Translations under genes and position numbers: made by a program | Source of the DNA: Arabidopsis thaliana | Lineage: Eukaryota > Streptophyta > Magnoliopsida > Brassicales > Brassicaceae | Reading direction: 5' to 3' | Assembly (NCBI RefSeq): GCF_000001735.4 | Contig: NC_003070.9 | Span: forward strand, 22,987,971 to 23,051,970 | DNA length: 64,000 nucleotides | Shown here: in pieces, positions 34,801-47,900 of the stretch | Layout: every line of letters starts with the position of its first letter | Numbering within the stretch: position 1 is the first letter of the stretch | The notes under the pieces: model-generated | The model's input: only the letters and a program-made list of their open reading frames with translations | Database searches by the model: none | What the model was told of the DNA's origin: nothing

Positions 34801-37800
34801 GCCGAGTTCGCATGACGTAGAAATCTTGTGGACATAAGTTTTGGTTTTACAAGTAAACCATCTGACTATTGATGCTTTTCACACTTTAATATTTAGTTTT
34901 GTACTTCTTTTTATGACATCTTTATGTACTTTTGTGTTTTCCCCTATATGAATATATAAGTATATAGATGAGATCATGTGAGACATCTTCCAACTTTTAT
35001 GAATGTACGAGAGGTTTAGATTTGAATCCGACCACATATATGGTCTTAAATTTTGACGCAGTCAGCAACCTGATTTTATCCAAATCGGTGAAATTTAATG
35101 TTTCAACCGTCCAAGATTTATATTAAATTAATATTTTATATATTTTCCTTTTCTTAAAAAATAAAATGAAGTCAGGTTTGATTGGTGTAATTATCAAAGG
35201 GAATAGAAGAATCATATGTGCCACGAACTATTATGAGTTTCTCAAAATTAATTTAGATATAGGATTCTGATTTATTCGAGATTATGGTTGTTTTTCGTAT
35301 AATCTAAATCTTGTTTTAGGAACGGTAACATATCTTCTGTTTTTTTTGTTCAAATGAACGGTAACATAGCTAATTCGGATATTTGATACTATGTGAAAAT
35401 TATGACATTATGTGATCACTTGATCAAAAACTTCTTATCATAAATCTTTACCTCATATGTGAAAGTTTTAACAAACTGTAATTCATAAGTTTTAGATTTT
35501 GCTTATACTTTTATTTGTCTATAAATAATCTACTCTATACTAGTACTAGACTCTAGATTTTTAATCTACTAGTTTATTGTGAAATAGAGTCTTGAACTTT
35601 TTATGAAAGATATGCTCATTTGAACTTTTTATGAAAGATATGTTCACCTCATAATGATTAGCCGAGTAATACGATATGGTATGGACCACTCTTTACCAAT
35701 CTTAGACAAATTGTAATAGTCTAAGTTTTTAGTAAACTCAATTTTCTATCCAACTAGAAACTAACATCTTTTAGAACATTGAATCGTATATGAACAAGTT
35801 TCTTTACTAGCTGCTGCTTTGGCAATAAGGTCAACAAGAAACGAAGAAAAGAATAAACCTTGTGCTTTTGAGTCCCATGTTTTCAAAGTTTTAAAAATCA
35901 AATCAATAAAATAGTGAAAACATCCAAAATTCTCTTTTCTTGTACTTATTGATACTTTCCTGGTCATATACTCTTCTAGAGTGGTTTTATACTATCATTT
36001 TGATTTCCCACGAGAGTTCGAACTCATATTAAATTTTGGGTGACCCAAAGGTTTTTAATATAACCAAGGGACCAATCAATTGCGGTCTTTCTTATTGATA
36101 CTTTACATTGATTTTTTGGGGGCACTAAGTCATTGTATATTAAGACTTTTATAAAGAGTGGATAAGTCCAAAAGAGGTCTATCTATATGACTAGTAGAAG
36201 GCAATGAGGCCAAAAAGTTCAACGACGGAAGAAGAAGGTAACATAGACGTTATCAATAACACTTTCTTATCAATCTAATTTTGACTAACTTAGACCTCGT
36301 GATTGCAACTGAATGAGATTCGTCTCTTAGTTTTGGCCAAGAAGATTTGTTTTGCATAAAACTGAAGATTTTGACTCTTATCCAAAAATACTATCATCAG
36401 GCCTCTTTATTTTTTTTAATCATTATACCATTTCAGAAATTAATTTATATATTTATTTTTTGGTTAAGAGGAACCACATGTTTTTTTCTTCTGAAAACAA
36501 ATTATAGAGATTAACTTAAAAAGGGATATATATGTCTATTTAAATGTCATATTAAAAAATATATTATGTAATCTTAGAAAAAATGAACAATGTATTTTCT
36601 CTGATACAATATTTTTTTCTTTTTGTAAGAGTTTGTTTATTTATTAAGGATTTAACATATTCTCTTTTTTTTTTTTGGTAAGTGATTCAACATATTCTCT
36701 TTTGAGAAGTTTGATTTTATTTACCTAATAAATAAGAAGAAAAAGAAGGAAAAGGGAACTCTTGATTATTTATTATAGCTTCTCGAAAGTCATAATCAAT
36801 TTCAAATACCTTCAAACATGAAGGAGAGAAAAACATTGGTTGGTTTGACGAAAAGAATCATTGGTTCCGTACTATGTCTGCCATCTTTATACCGAATTAA
36901 CAAAAGTAAACAAAAAGAGATAAAAATAATAAATTTCTTTTGAGAGCCAAAGTGCATATCAAGGAATTGGTCTGCCATTTACGACTGTCTCTTGTGACTG
37001 CCATTTACGAAAATGGCCAAAGATTCCTGTCTTCATGTTGAAGAATAGAAGAAGCTCTCATTTGTTTTATAGAGAAATTTCCACGTACAGAAAAAAGAGA
37101 ACTATAATCATTTGGTCGAAAATTGTCTAATAATTTGTTATTTTATAGACTTTATTAGCATATATATAAGCATTGGAAGTGTGATGGAACATAGACTAGT
37201 ATATAACTACTAGATATTCCATAAGTCGAGTCTCCAACCTGGCTGCATTTTCCGATTTCATCTTTGAATGATATGTGCCAAGTAGCTCAAGCTTCGGAAA
37301 TAATGTTCTTGTTGTTGTTGAGGCTCGTAGACCTTGTATCGTACCATGATTAAGGGGGTCCTATTCAATTTTACCCCACATGTACTAAACAAGTAACAAC
37401 ATGTCTGGCAGACCAATATGTAACTTTATTCCAAATCTCACCAAACATTGCAAGACCAAAATAAATTTGGTAAGTAGTTAATTAGCATGTGTTTTTAACT
37501 TTTAGAGAAACCTTTCTTACAATAGTCCAAGTATGCATGAACCATTTCAATTTCGTCAGAATCTAAATAAAGAGCCTTTTGTCTAATAATAAGAGTCAAA
37601 GAAAGACAATACTTTAAGAAATTTTTTGTTTTTCAAATAAAAAATAATATTGTGATCTTTATGTTCTTAAAAGGCGGGGCATGCATTATTATATATATCC
37701 TACATATAGCATATGTATGGATTATGATTTATTTGTTTTGAATTTATATTTCAAACAATTTAGGGTGATTTAGTGGTTTCTTAATAATTCTCTCATAAGT

Positions 37801-39000
37801 CAATAAATTTGAAAATCGCAGCAAAGTGTAAATATGCATTTAAAAAGGTAAGAAATATAGGTAGACCACATAACACAACTCCTTAACAATACTATCAACC
37901 TATGAAAAATAATTTATTTCATAAAATTATATGGTTGACCCAATGTACGATAAAGATGCAATTGCGTTTTTTTTTGTAGTCGATAGATCTAGCAAAAAAA
38001 TTACGAGTTCAAAGAGACTTGGGAACTTAATCATTTTTCAATGCTTATATGATGTATTATCCTTTTCATCAAAAGGAAAACCGATACCATTTCTAAACGC
38101 TTATATTGTTAGTGGAAGTGCATGATCTATATATGACTACACCAACATCTCTTTAATGCTTAACTCATTATAACCTACGAATGTAATGAATACATGAGCA
38201 ATTAGAGCATATCAACGTCTGTTCACCCATGCAATAATCTTAAAGACTATATATGTATTCTAAGTTTCTAACCATCACAAAATGGATTTGGCCACATGGC
38301 CAAATGAAGGTTATATATACTATATGGTTCTTGTCTAATTTTCCTTGAATCTTTGAGGTTCGGATTACGCTAGAGAAAAGTAAATAGTTGAACATTGATT
38401 AACAGGCCCGACTTGTTTTGAGTCCGGGTCGATTAGTCTAGCCCGGCAACTTTAAACGCGGTCGAGCCTTCCCATTATTTGAATATACGGGCCACAGGCT
38501 GGCTCGTGGCCAACATGAAAAGTTAGATAAGAAAATGGCAAGCTCATCGAATCCGGCCATATCTGAATCGCCTTGACGGACTATTAGATCTGTCCGCCAA
38601 TTTTCTAGAATGAAATCAGGCCAACCTTGGAATTTTAAGCCCATTATTACACTACCAACTCTAATTTGTATTGTAGACAAGCGAGGTTTGTTTCTGAAAA
38701 GAAACATCACACCAAGTCTCCTACAAAATAAACCTAATCACTACATCCTTAGCGCAAGTATAGAACAATTGAATTATTTCCCTACAAGAACCTCATGAAT
38801 TGCCATTTTATAAACAACTTCATATAAATACCATTAAAAAGAAAATCCATGATGGATGTATAGTTTGTACCAAACTACTGTCATATGATCGATTAATGTA
38901 CTATCTGTATGCTTTCACCTGTATATTCTAAGTTAACTTTTTTCTTTTCTGGTGTCAATCATGGTTTCTTCTTTCTTAGTTCTATAAAACCTTTGTGCTT
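34801..39000. other. Long gene-poor interval
   Basis: No coding gene recognised. A 31-base unit with TGAACTTTTTATGAAAGATATG is repeated twice in tandem at about 35595-35645. A small minus-strand frame at 35761-35967 and another at 38438-38710 have no convincing motif. The patch at 38400-38660 is GC-richer than its surroundings but I cannot name it. Confidence 0.4.
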
Positions 39001-39018
39001 ACCTTTTTTTTTTTGTAT

Positions 39019-41219
39019 CTAAAAGGTTGTTGTATCTATAGAGGATTCTATTAATCCTTCACTCAAAAGACGCATTGCGGCTCCTCTAGTGAACTTCCTC
39101 GCAAACAGAAAGCACGGGACGGGTTTTGAATTCGCTCTGCACCATTCTGTTCGATACTCCGATTCATAATATACATGGTTGATTTTCTGTTACCCGGAAT
39201 GCAAAAGAGATTTGATCAGCTTAACCGGCGTGATACAAATAGAGTTGAGCACAAAACCATAAACTGGATTGCACAGTATATAAAAATAAGAAAGGTACCT
39301 TTATTCCTTCTATTTCCTCTGGTCCGCAATTGTCAGATGTGAAAGTGAGAGGATGCCAAGATTTAGCTTCAGCTTTTTTTGCTGATAGGTTCCATGTGGT
39401 GTATGTCACTGTTCTCCGTTCCATTTCATTTTCCAAGCCACGCATCTGAAGAGACCATCAAGATTGGGATGCAAAAAGTGAATCCGAAAAATCAGGGGGT
39501 TAGAAATAGATGAACTGAATGGGAGATTTTGATAACTGTTTGTGCTTACTGTTAGTAGAGTTTGCACGTAGTGTTCATCAGGGATACAGTTGTGTCGCCT
39601 CTTTTTCTGTTTTCGCATTCATCGCAACAAAAAATGTTAAGAACTAATCCACTCTTCACTGGAAATGAATGAGATATGTGCGACTAATAGTCAGAAACTT
39701 CAAAAGTTATGTTTCTGGGAAATTATGGAAAGACTGTACTTACAAGATATAGCCAATTCTTTCTGGGATCCAGAGGTAGAGATCGCTGGAAAAGAAAAGA
39801 AACGAACAACAAATCCGTTATTTCTTCAAGAAAACAGTAGAAAGGAAACTATCAAAACACCAGATACATTAAGAAGAGTGATAGAGTTCTTCGAGAAATC
39901 GAGAACTATTATCAAAATGACAACACCAAAAGCTCTGAGCTTTACCTTGCAAAATTTCTGAAAAACAGGGAACACAGTATCATCATTAACAATGACCTCT
40001 GCATGGCTTCTGATCAATGATATCCACTGCAACAAACAAAAACTGATTCACAAAACTGCAATAAAAATTCTGTCACTGTCTGTGAAGCTTATTTTTCAAA
40101 ACAACTCAAACTTCCAATATCTTGCAAAGGAAACAGTCTGCAAAAGTTCATTTCAAAAGCAAAATAAGGAAGTTCCTTTTTTCTATTCCAGAGATCAAAT
40201 ATGATAAGAAACAGACCTGAGATCCTTTTCGCCATTTTTCTTTCCGTATAACAGGAAACATTTTCATAGTGTAGCGATTATCTTTATCAAGGAAGCTGCA
40301 AACAAAGAGCAACACAGTTATAACACAACAACAGCTAGCTGAGGCAATTATATCTACTGCTTATGCTCTATATAGTTTTACGAAACAAAATGAAACGCAA
40401 AAATCGCAAAATCACCTGTCTACAAAACTCTTTGGTGAAGAAACTAGATATCTGTAAATGTAACCAAAGTCGTATAACGGAACACAGCTGCATCACAAAA
40501 GAGTAAAAACCAATGGCTTAACTTCAACGTCAATAAGATCTTCTAGTCAGAGATAGAATAAAGAGACCAACCTATCAGACAAAAGAACAAATCTTTGATT
40601 AGAAGGATCTTCCAAAGCAGATGCAAGCAACAATCTTTCTGCTGCAATCATGCTTGATTCTCCCCAAACTACCTGAACAAGTGAATCAATTCATCCATCA
40701 AAATCCTCAGAACAAAAAGGAACTATCTAAAATCAATGCATCGAAAGAGATATTGCCTCAATGCTATTCTTCAATTGACGATTGTAGAAGAAATGTGATC
40801 TTGTGGATGATTCATCGAATACGAAACCAGGTATTGAATGTACATAGATTGAGAAATTCCTCTGATCTGCACTCTGCGAAAACACACAATAACAATGAGC
40901 AAATGTTTTCAAAATTCAATGAATAATCAAAGTTTTTTTTAAGAACCTTGAAGAATCTGTCCCAGAGAAAATCAAGTGGCAAATCACGTCGAGCGAGGAA
41001 AAGGAAGGCGAGTTTGGGACGATCGCCGGAGTATTTAACGAGAGGGATACGAGATCTCGCGACGGAGAGAGACGAAGACAGTGTCGTCGTCGTCGCAGTG
41101 GAATTAGACTGACGGTTGATACAGAAGAGAGCGAGGATGCATAATGCGGTGGAGATAGTGATGAGTATCTTCCATCGAAACCACACGACACCGCGACGAG
41201 ACGACGGAAGCCGCGGCAT
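39019..41219 (-). CDS. DUF266 / Core-2/I-branching GlcNAc-transferase-like protein
   Basis: Ten coding exons: 41219-40947, 40873-40757, 40672-40572, 40487-40416, 40295-40217, 40026-39946, 39785-39744, 39606-39550, 39445-39299 and 39186-39019, giving 378 residues. The start has a short basic stretch and one membrane anchor (about 16-34), typical of a type II Golgi protein. Family motifs follow: LAFLFLARRDLPLDFLWDRF, VVWGESSMIAAERLLLASAL, FVLLSDSCVPLY, IYRYLVSSPKSFVD, IPDEHYVQTLL and the late CFLFARKF. These are plant DUF266 (GT14-related) landmarks; the substrate is unknown. Intron 2 begins with GC instead of GT (GAG|GCAATA at 40756): phase and the conserved NSIE|VVWG junction require it. Exon 7 has only 42 bases. 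Confidence 0.85.
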
Positions 41220-41869
41220 TAGTAAACTCGAGATTACTTATCTCCGGCGATCTGCATCAGAACTCCGGGAGAATTGGGAATCCAAAATCGAAAAATCTTA
41301 AGGGTTTTGTTGAAATTGAGATTTTCAGGAGAAATCGAAATCGTAAGGATTTGACATGTGAGAGACGTAGAAGAAGAAGAAGGCAAGTCACCAAGGAAGA
41401 CGTTGAATCTGATGAAAAACGACACCGTGTCTTTGTCCACGTGTAACGTTTTTTGTTTTAATTAGGGAATCAAATTAATACTACAAAAGAGAATTAAAAG
41501 ATCATTGAATGGTTTGACTAGGGGGATTAAGAGTGTGAGTCTTTTATTAAGACGTTTCTTAGGAAGTTAATGCGGTAAACGCATTTGTTTTGGTATGTTT
41601 CATTTTTTTTCTTTTACAGTGTTTTGGTCTGTTTCATCGGAACACACTAACTTCATTTTTTTTTTTATGTTTGTTAGTTTTTAAGACTAAAATAGAGATA
41701 GTAGTATTTTTTAACTTCAACTAGAATGCATATGTTATTAATCAATTTATTTTGGTTAGTTACTCGATGTTTTAAAAGATGGTTTAGGCGTGAAAATTAT
41801 CTTTTAAAGGGGCCTGATTGATAAGTGGAGAAGGGAGGAGTAGTTGAAAGGAGCTACAGCAGAAACGGG
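41220..41869. other. Promoter and leader of the DUF266 gene
   Basis: 5' leader and promoter sequence to about 41450, then AT-rich DNA. No gene. Confidence 0.4.
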
Positions 41870-42278
41870 GAGCTGAGATATATATATATATTTTTTTGTC
41901 ATCTGGTTATATTTATAAGAAACTTGAAGAGATACATGAGATACAAACATAAGCCGGCGGAAAACAGAGATATTTCCAGAGTCTAAAGCCCAAACGAGGG
42001 AAGCTAAGTCCGAGAACAAAAAATAAATATTGGAAACATAATCTAGAGAAAAGTGTAAACTCTCCATAAAATAAACCACATCAAAAGGTAACAAACCATA
42101 ATAAAGTGTAAAACAGAGTTTGCTAAGGAAAATAAAGAAGCCAATGCCCTAAACGGCCTAAATGTTCCAAAGGACCTCCCACCAAACTTTCCAAAGAGAT
42201 CGTTAATGTTGGGTAACAGAAAAGACTGGATGTGCAAAAGAACCAAAGACAAACAGAGCTGAGATATATATATATATA
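41870..42278 (-). mobile_element. 5'-truncated LINE-type retroposon with target-site duplication
   Basis: A 21-22 base direct repeat (GAGCTGAGATATATATATAT) flanks about 365 bases: left copy 41870-41891, right copy 42256-42278. Just inside the left copy is a T-run, which on the minus strand is an A-tail following ATAACCAGATGAC. A-tail plus long target duplication is the signature of LINE-driven insertion, and the 3' tail phrase resembles Arabidopsis L1-type LINEs. The body has no full reading frame, so this is a truncated copy. The long, clean duplication suggests it is fairly young, although its AT dinucleotide half is low-complexity. Confidence 0.6.
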
Positions 42279-42410
42279 ACAGTAAAAAAATTTAAAAAAA
42301 AATTATTAAAATGAAATTTATTAATTTTGACTAAAATTATTATTGAACGAAAAAATTATTGAAAACAAAAGTTTGAATAAATAATAAAGTTTGATTCGTG
42401 TCCATAAGAA

Positions 42411-42520
42411 TACAACAATCTATAAAAAGACCAAAACAGTAATCTCATATCAATACAGAGTCCAATCGCTCCAAGAAACACAAATATAACAATCTATGGA
42501 AAGACCAACACAGTAATCTC
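42411..42520. repeat. Short direct repeat
   Basis: ACAATCTATAAAAAGACC and its relative AACAATCTATGGAAAGACC, each followed by A-rich CACAGTAATCTC-like sequence, occur at about 42414 and 42488, some 75 bases apart. It looks like a local duplication in non-coding DNA. Confidence 0.5.
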
Positions 42521-43599
42521 GTCTCCTCTTTTCATCTTCAATTCGTGTGTGTAACTCCACAGGACTACCACGAGCTAAATAGGATCTGAAACGCCCATCT
42601 CTCGTTACACTTGTAGGCTTGTAGCGATCGTATACGCTTTTGTAAATGAAATAGGGAAAGTCATTTGACCAAACCTCCGAAGTAATCGATGAATCTTGTC
42701 TACTAAACTAGATTAATATAAATAGTTTTTTTTACATAATCAGATATATTTGATATAATCATGTTACAAATGAAATCTAATTAGACAATAACTATGTCCT
42801 CCGTAACCCTTGTATCGGCAAACTAATTATTCTTACACGCAACATATTCACGAGAAACCACGATGGATGGCTCTATATGTAATGGAACTCTCTACCATCC
42901 GTCAAATTTTAATTTGCCTCATATTAATCAGATTAATGTGGAAGAAAATACACTCTGAGACAATGGAACTCAGATCTTGACTAGACTTTCAGATGGCACT
43001 CGGAAGTCCCGATTTGCTTGGTTTCCATATATATTTAAACAACTTTGGAATCTTGCACGGTTATAAAGATTTACTAAATATCAATTCACGAGCCAAAATC
43101 GGCAAACTTACGAGTAAACAAGTAAACTAATTAATACATAAGAAAATAAAAACTTTTGATTGGAAATTGATCATTTTTTTTTGTGTCAACAAATATGTAA
43201 TAACAGAAAGAGCGGGACGTTTGGTTTTAAGAAGATTCCAATTCTTCCTTTTCAGTAAAAAGTATAAATTCCATATTATCCTAAAGGTCCTTTTAGTCTT
43301 TTTATGATGGTGACACAAAAACCCTATCTCCAATTCTGTTATGTACTATATAGAATCAAGTTGTTTGGAAAAAAAAAGTTTAGAAAAAGAGATATGCAAA
43401 GGATTTTGGTGTGAAACAAGTTTTTGAAAGAAGAAAAGAACAAGATACATCTCATAAAAAAAAAGGTTACTCTTCTCATTCTTTATACATATATGTGGGT
43501 GGGTTGTGTGTTTCATAACTTTTATTGGGATGAATCCATATAAATGTCAAACATAACTTATGAAACTTTTATAAATCTAATTTTACATAAATATTTTGT

Positions 43600-44160
43600 T
43601 CAACATATACTTGATTAGGTTCAACCATGAGAGCCGTCAACCATGGAAGCTGCTAATCTCCGAAGAAGTCTATTTTCACTACATAACATACCGAAATCGA
43701 AGTTTTACTGTGTATGATTGGTGCCCAGATCTTGTGAAGATAATGTTTTCTCGAACCGAATGGCCAGTGTTTTCAGCATATTTGGAGGAATTATAGAACT
43801 ACAAAGAAGAATTCACAAGTTTCTCTTTATCTTTCATCTCCCATAGAAGATTATAATTGATTTGATGATATTTGAGACCATGAAAACCTCCCAACACCCT
43901 GCATTTGAAGGAAGTTCCCAACCCAAGACTCATATAAGAGTGCCTAACCACTAGTAGCCACTCACGGAAAATAAGAACTCTCAAGTTCACATGGCTATTG
44001 AAGAAGAGGACAACACCTTTATTCATTTCTCTATAATCAAGTTTATGAAAGGTGTCAAGTCTTTCTACATGGAGGAAAATGAGACTCTTGCTTTCTCATA
44101 AAAGTCCCTTTGAGCACACAAATTCTTCAATTCCAAGATGTCATACTTCCATCTTGCCAG
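43600..44160. pseudogene. Abutting decayed gene fragments
   Basis: A plus-strand frame ending at 43796 reads RQPWKLLISEEVYFHYITYR and then WCPDLVKIMFS. A minus-strand frame (44026-43799) reads VVLFFNSHVNLRVLIF and then VLGGFHGLKYHQINY, reminiscent of leucine-rich-repeat text in NLR or FBD-type proteins. Neither has a full domain or promoter. They meet within a few bases, suggesting a rearrangement joined two old gene pieces. The family calls are weak. Confidence 0.35.
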
Positions 44161-44434
44161 GGAATATTAAAGATTATATCTCTTTAGTTTAATGTTGAAT
44201 ATAGTGCGGTTATCTTCGGTTATCTATAATGTGTATAGTTGATTATCTCTCTTAGTATTTAAGTTTTCTATAATCTCTTCCGGAACCAGCCGTTGATAAT
44301 ACCACATTTAAGACGTAAAATCCACAAGAACTACGTAGGATTGACCTAGTGAACTTGAGCACTCACTCTCAAGATCATTAGGCCACCACCTACTTGGTCA
44401 TATTCTTATTTTGCTGAAGCTAGCTTTTTTACAG

Positions 44435-44517
44435 ATTTTCCTTCAAGAAAAACGCCACCCCCTTGGGTTGAAAGACCGCAACCACCTTTGGAATTTGGAA
44501 AGCAACTTCTCAAACAG
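44435..44517 (+). other. Isolated exon-like segment with splice consensus
   Basis: A TTTTTTACAG acceptor-like site is followed by 83 bases with one open frame reading TPPPWVERPQPPLEFGKQLL, and then CAG|GTGAGC, a strong donor. No neighbouring exon is evident on the plus strand. Either it is a relic of a moved gene or part of an unannotated transcript. I do not recognise the peptide. Confidence 0.3.
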
Positions 44518-44990
44518 GTGAGCTGCCTACACTTAGTCATTTATTTTGTTGATTTGGTATTTTTACTTAGGTAGATTTTGTTGTTTGTTAACCCTTAGGT
44601 AGATTTGATACCTAATCGCGTCATCTTACATGTTATTATAGGTTTAACATGCGGTTATGTACAATTGGTAGATGTACCTTGCTATTATTATGTGTAATGA
44701 ACATATTTCTGAAACCCACCAACAAAAAGAAAAAATCATTAAAATGCGCTTATAATCTATAAAAATATCAGTCGCAAATGCAATTATTCTTTTGAAGCGA
44801 AGCTATATATCCTCTCCTATAGATAAACCTTTTTGTATGACGAAACTAACGCTGTCTCTTGCTTATCTGATCAGTTTCCATGACTTTTTTTATTCTATTA
44901 TCTATACAGAACCTGAAAATCCTACGCAGCTTAATAATGCACAACAAAGGAGCTGATGGGGTCAGGACATTCACAAACAGCAGTCTTCAA

Positions 44991-47900
44991 CTATTGGAGC
45001 ATCGGTTGGTTCTCGCTCGATAATGTTTCAAGTTCTTTAAGAGCTTGCTCGATCGCGTAGATCACCATCTTGTTTGTCTGTTACACGAGCATAAACAAAA
45101 AGCAGAAAAGTGGTTAGACCTGTGATTGAATACAAACGGAGAGGAGTACTGATTCGGGTCAATCCAAAAGTCTCATAAAGAAAGGTCGTAGCAGAACTAA
45201 TTGACTTTGATTGGTCGTTGCAAAAGCCAAAACAAATAGAGGTCCAACCCTATTATCAAGTAGAAAGCTCCTTTGATAAATTAATTAAAATCATTATTAC
45301 AATCCTGTACATTTCTTAGCTGGTTATTTCTTAGTCTCAACTTTTTTTTTTTCATCTACTATATCATCATTAGAAATATTTGATAATGATCAACCAACTA
45401 TTATTATTTGGATTAATTTATAGTTTAAAAATTTCAGTCACTTTTTTACTTTTTGGATTTCCTTACCAGTGTTCAGACGGTGGACCATGCGGTCCAGTTA
45501 ACTTTGGACCGCATGATATTCTTACTGGTGAACATCAACCCGCCATTTTCCACCAATTGAAACCACATGAATTCACGACTTCTGGTACCATCCAAGATAT
45601 AAGAACACTGGACCTAAATTTTTCGGACGGGTTGAATTCTTTTTGCTAGTTGAACCCGATATATTTGCCATCATCTAAGGTCTACGATCACCGACCAAAT
45701 TTTGTTCGACAGTAATCGAAAGCTATACTTTGTCAATTTTCAAGAAATTTCCCTAATTTATTATAACCCCAAATTTCTTTTCGTCAGTTGAAATTATTGT
45801 ATGTGAAATCCCCGATAGTCGTCTTATCATCGAAGATGATCATTCGACCAACTATTTCGGATCTTAGTCAACCCGCCATTTTCCACTAATTGAAACCACA
45901 TTTTTGTGACAACATGAATTCACAACTTTCGAAACCATCCAATATATAGGATCACTAGACCTCAATTTTTCGAATGAGTTGAATTCTTTTTGCTAATTGA
46001 AACCACATTGTTACGAAGAAATTTACTAGAACCCGAGATATTTTCCATCATCCAAGATCTACGATCATCGACCAAATTTTCTTCGACATTAATCGAAAGC
46101 TATATTTTGTCACTTATAGAAATTTCCAAATTTATTAAAATCCCTAATTTCTTTTCGTCGTTTGAAATTAAAATCCCTAATTTCTTGTAGGTGGAATCCC
46201 CGATATTCGTCTTATCATCGAAGATGATCATTAGACCAACTATTTCCGATGTTAGTCGACCCGCCATTGTCCACCAATTGAAACCACTTTATCGTGACAA
46301 CATGAATTCACAACTTCCGGTAACATCCAAGATATCGGATCGTTGGCCTAAACTTTTCAAACGAGTTGAATTCTTTTGCGAGTTGAAACCAAATTGTTAT
46401 GGAGACATGTACTAGATAGAACCCGGAGATATTTGCCATCAACATTCATTGACCAAAATTTCTTCGACATGAATCGAAAGCTATACTTTGTCATTTTCTA
46501 GAAGTTTCCCTAATTTATTAAAATCCCAAAGCAAATTATAATGCAAGAACAACACAAACAAAGTAGCACACATATAAATACATTACAGGAAAGTAGATAA
46601 AAGTAGGTGAACATATATCAAGACACTAACGAGTTTTGTTTCCGCGATTTTAAGGTTCTCCATTAGCACGCATCGTTACGTTCAATTTATTGAACTTGAG
46701 AACGTGAGAAGAAATCTGCGTCGCTTACACATCACATTGTAGTGTTATATCCTTTAACCGACAAGATTGATCGTATGATCCCCCGGATTCAACGAGATCA
46801 CAACACGATCACACCACGTCGGGGATGCCACGATTTGAGGAATTGGTTGGAAACTAAGAGCTAGATATTCATAGGATGCATTGAGAACCATATGCGCGGA
46901 AGATGATTGCCACTAACCACCAAGTATCCCGGAAAATTGAACGATATGGCCTCTAACCACAAACTATCCCGGAAAATTGAACGAGATGCAACCTACACCG
47001 GGATCTGCATTTAGTGGAAAGACAAGGGTCTCGAGTGCAGAGAGAGGTCCCCTCTGCATCCTGAGCCCTGATGTTTCGTTGATAGAAAAAGTATACTTGC
47101 AACCCATCCTTCTTTGTTGTAGAGACATGGGTCTTCAATCTTGACCGGATTGGGTAAATCGATGATTCAACACTTCTACACAAGTCATATTTACCCTAAA
47201 GTACCACAATGCAACCTAGATTCTTTTTTTTGTCAACAACACGCAACATGCGAGTTCGAATATGGGTGGTGACAAAGTGAGTACACTAGCACCACCTGAG
47301 TACTTAAAGATGTTTTATTTTTGAGGCCGATTACAATAAAGCGCACGGCGAGTAATATTTTGCATAAGACCTCACTAGTTTTCAATCTATGTGTTTAAGT
47401 TTACATGGGAAAACATTGTAAAATAAAAAAAATCACATTTAAAAAGAAACCATTGTAACTTGTTAGATAAACTAGTTTTGTGAAATATACCCATCGAACG
47501 GAGACAAACGCATTTGTGCAAACAAATAACAAGCATTGAAAGCTTAAATAAAAATAGCTTATCAATAGGTCGGATAACCGGCCATTAGATATTTCCCCTT
47601 GTTATTGTAATTAGGTAGAGATGGGCATTTAAGTTTTTGATTTATGATTTATAATTTTATAAATGAAAACAAAATATTAACCTAATTGAAACCAAAATTT
47701 TATCCAATATTTGGATCGAAATATTTTGGTTCAATAGAAAAGAAAATCCAAATAATAAAAATATGTAATCAAATCATGTGCTGCTAACTATTTAAAGTCT
47801 AAATGTAAATTAGAATTGGGGAGGAAAAACATATATTTTTGTCATTTTTAGTTTGATTTCTATCTCGTCATTGATATGGAGTTTTCTCAACACGATTTTA

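Noticed and set aside
35761-36035. Possible gene piece followed by a tRNA B-box-like GAGTTCGAACTC
   Set aside because: The peptide has no recognisable domain and no A-box or A-tail accompanies the B-box-like sequence.
38400-38710. GC-rich patch with a 90-residue minus-strand frame
   Set aside because: No motif, no start context and no promoter; could not be classified.
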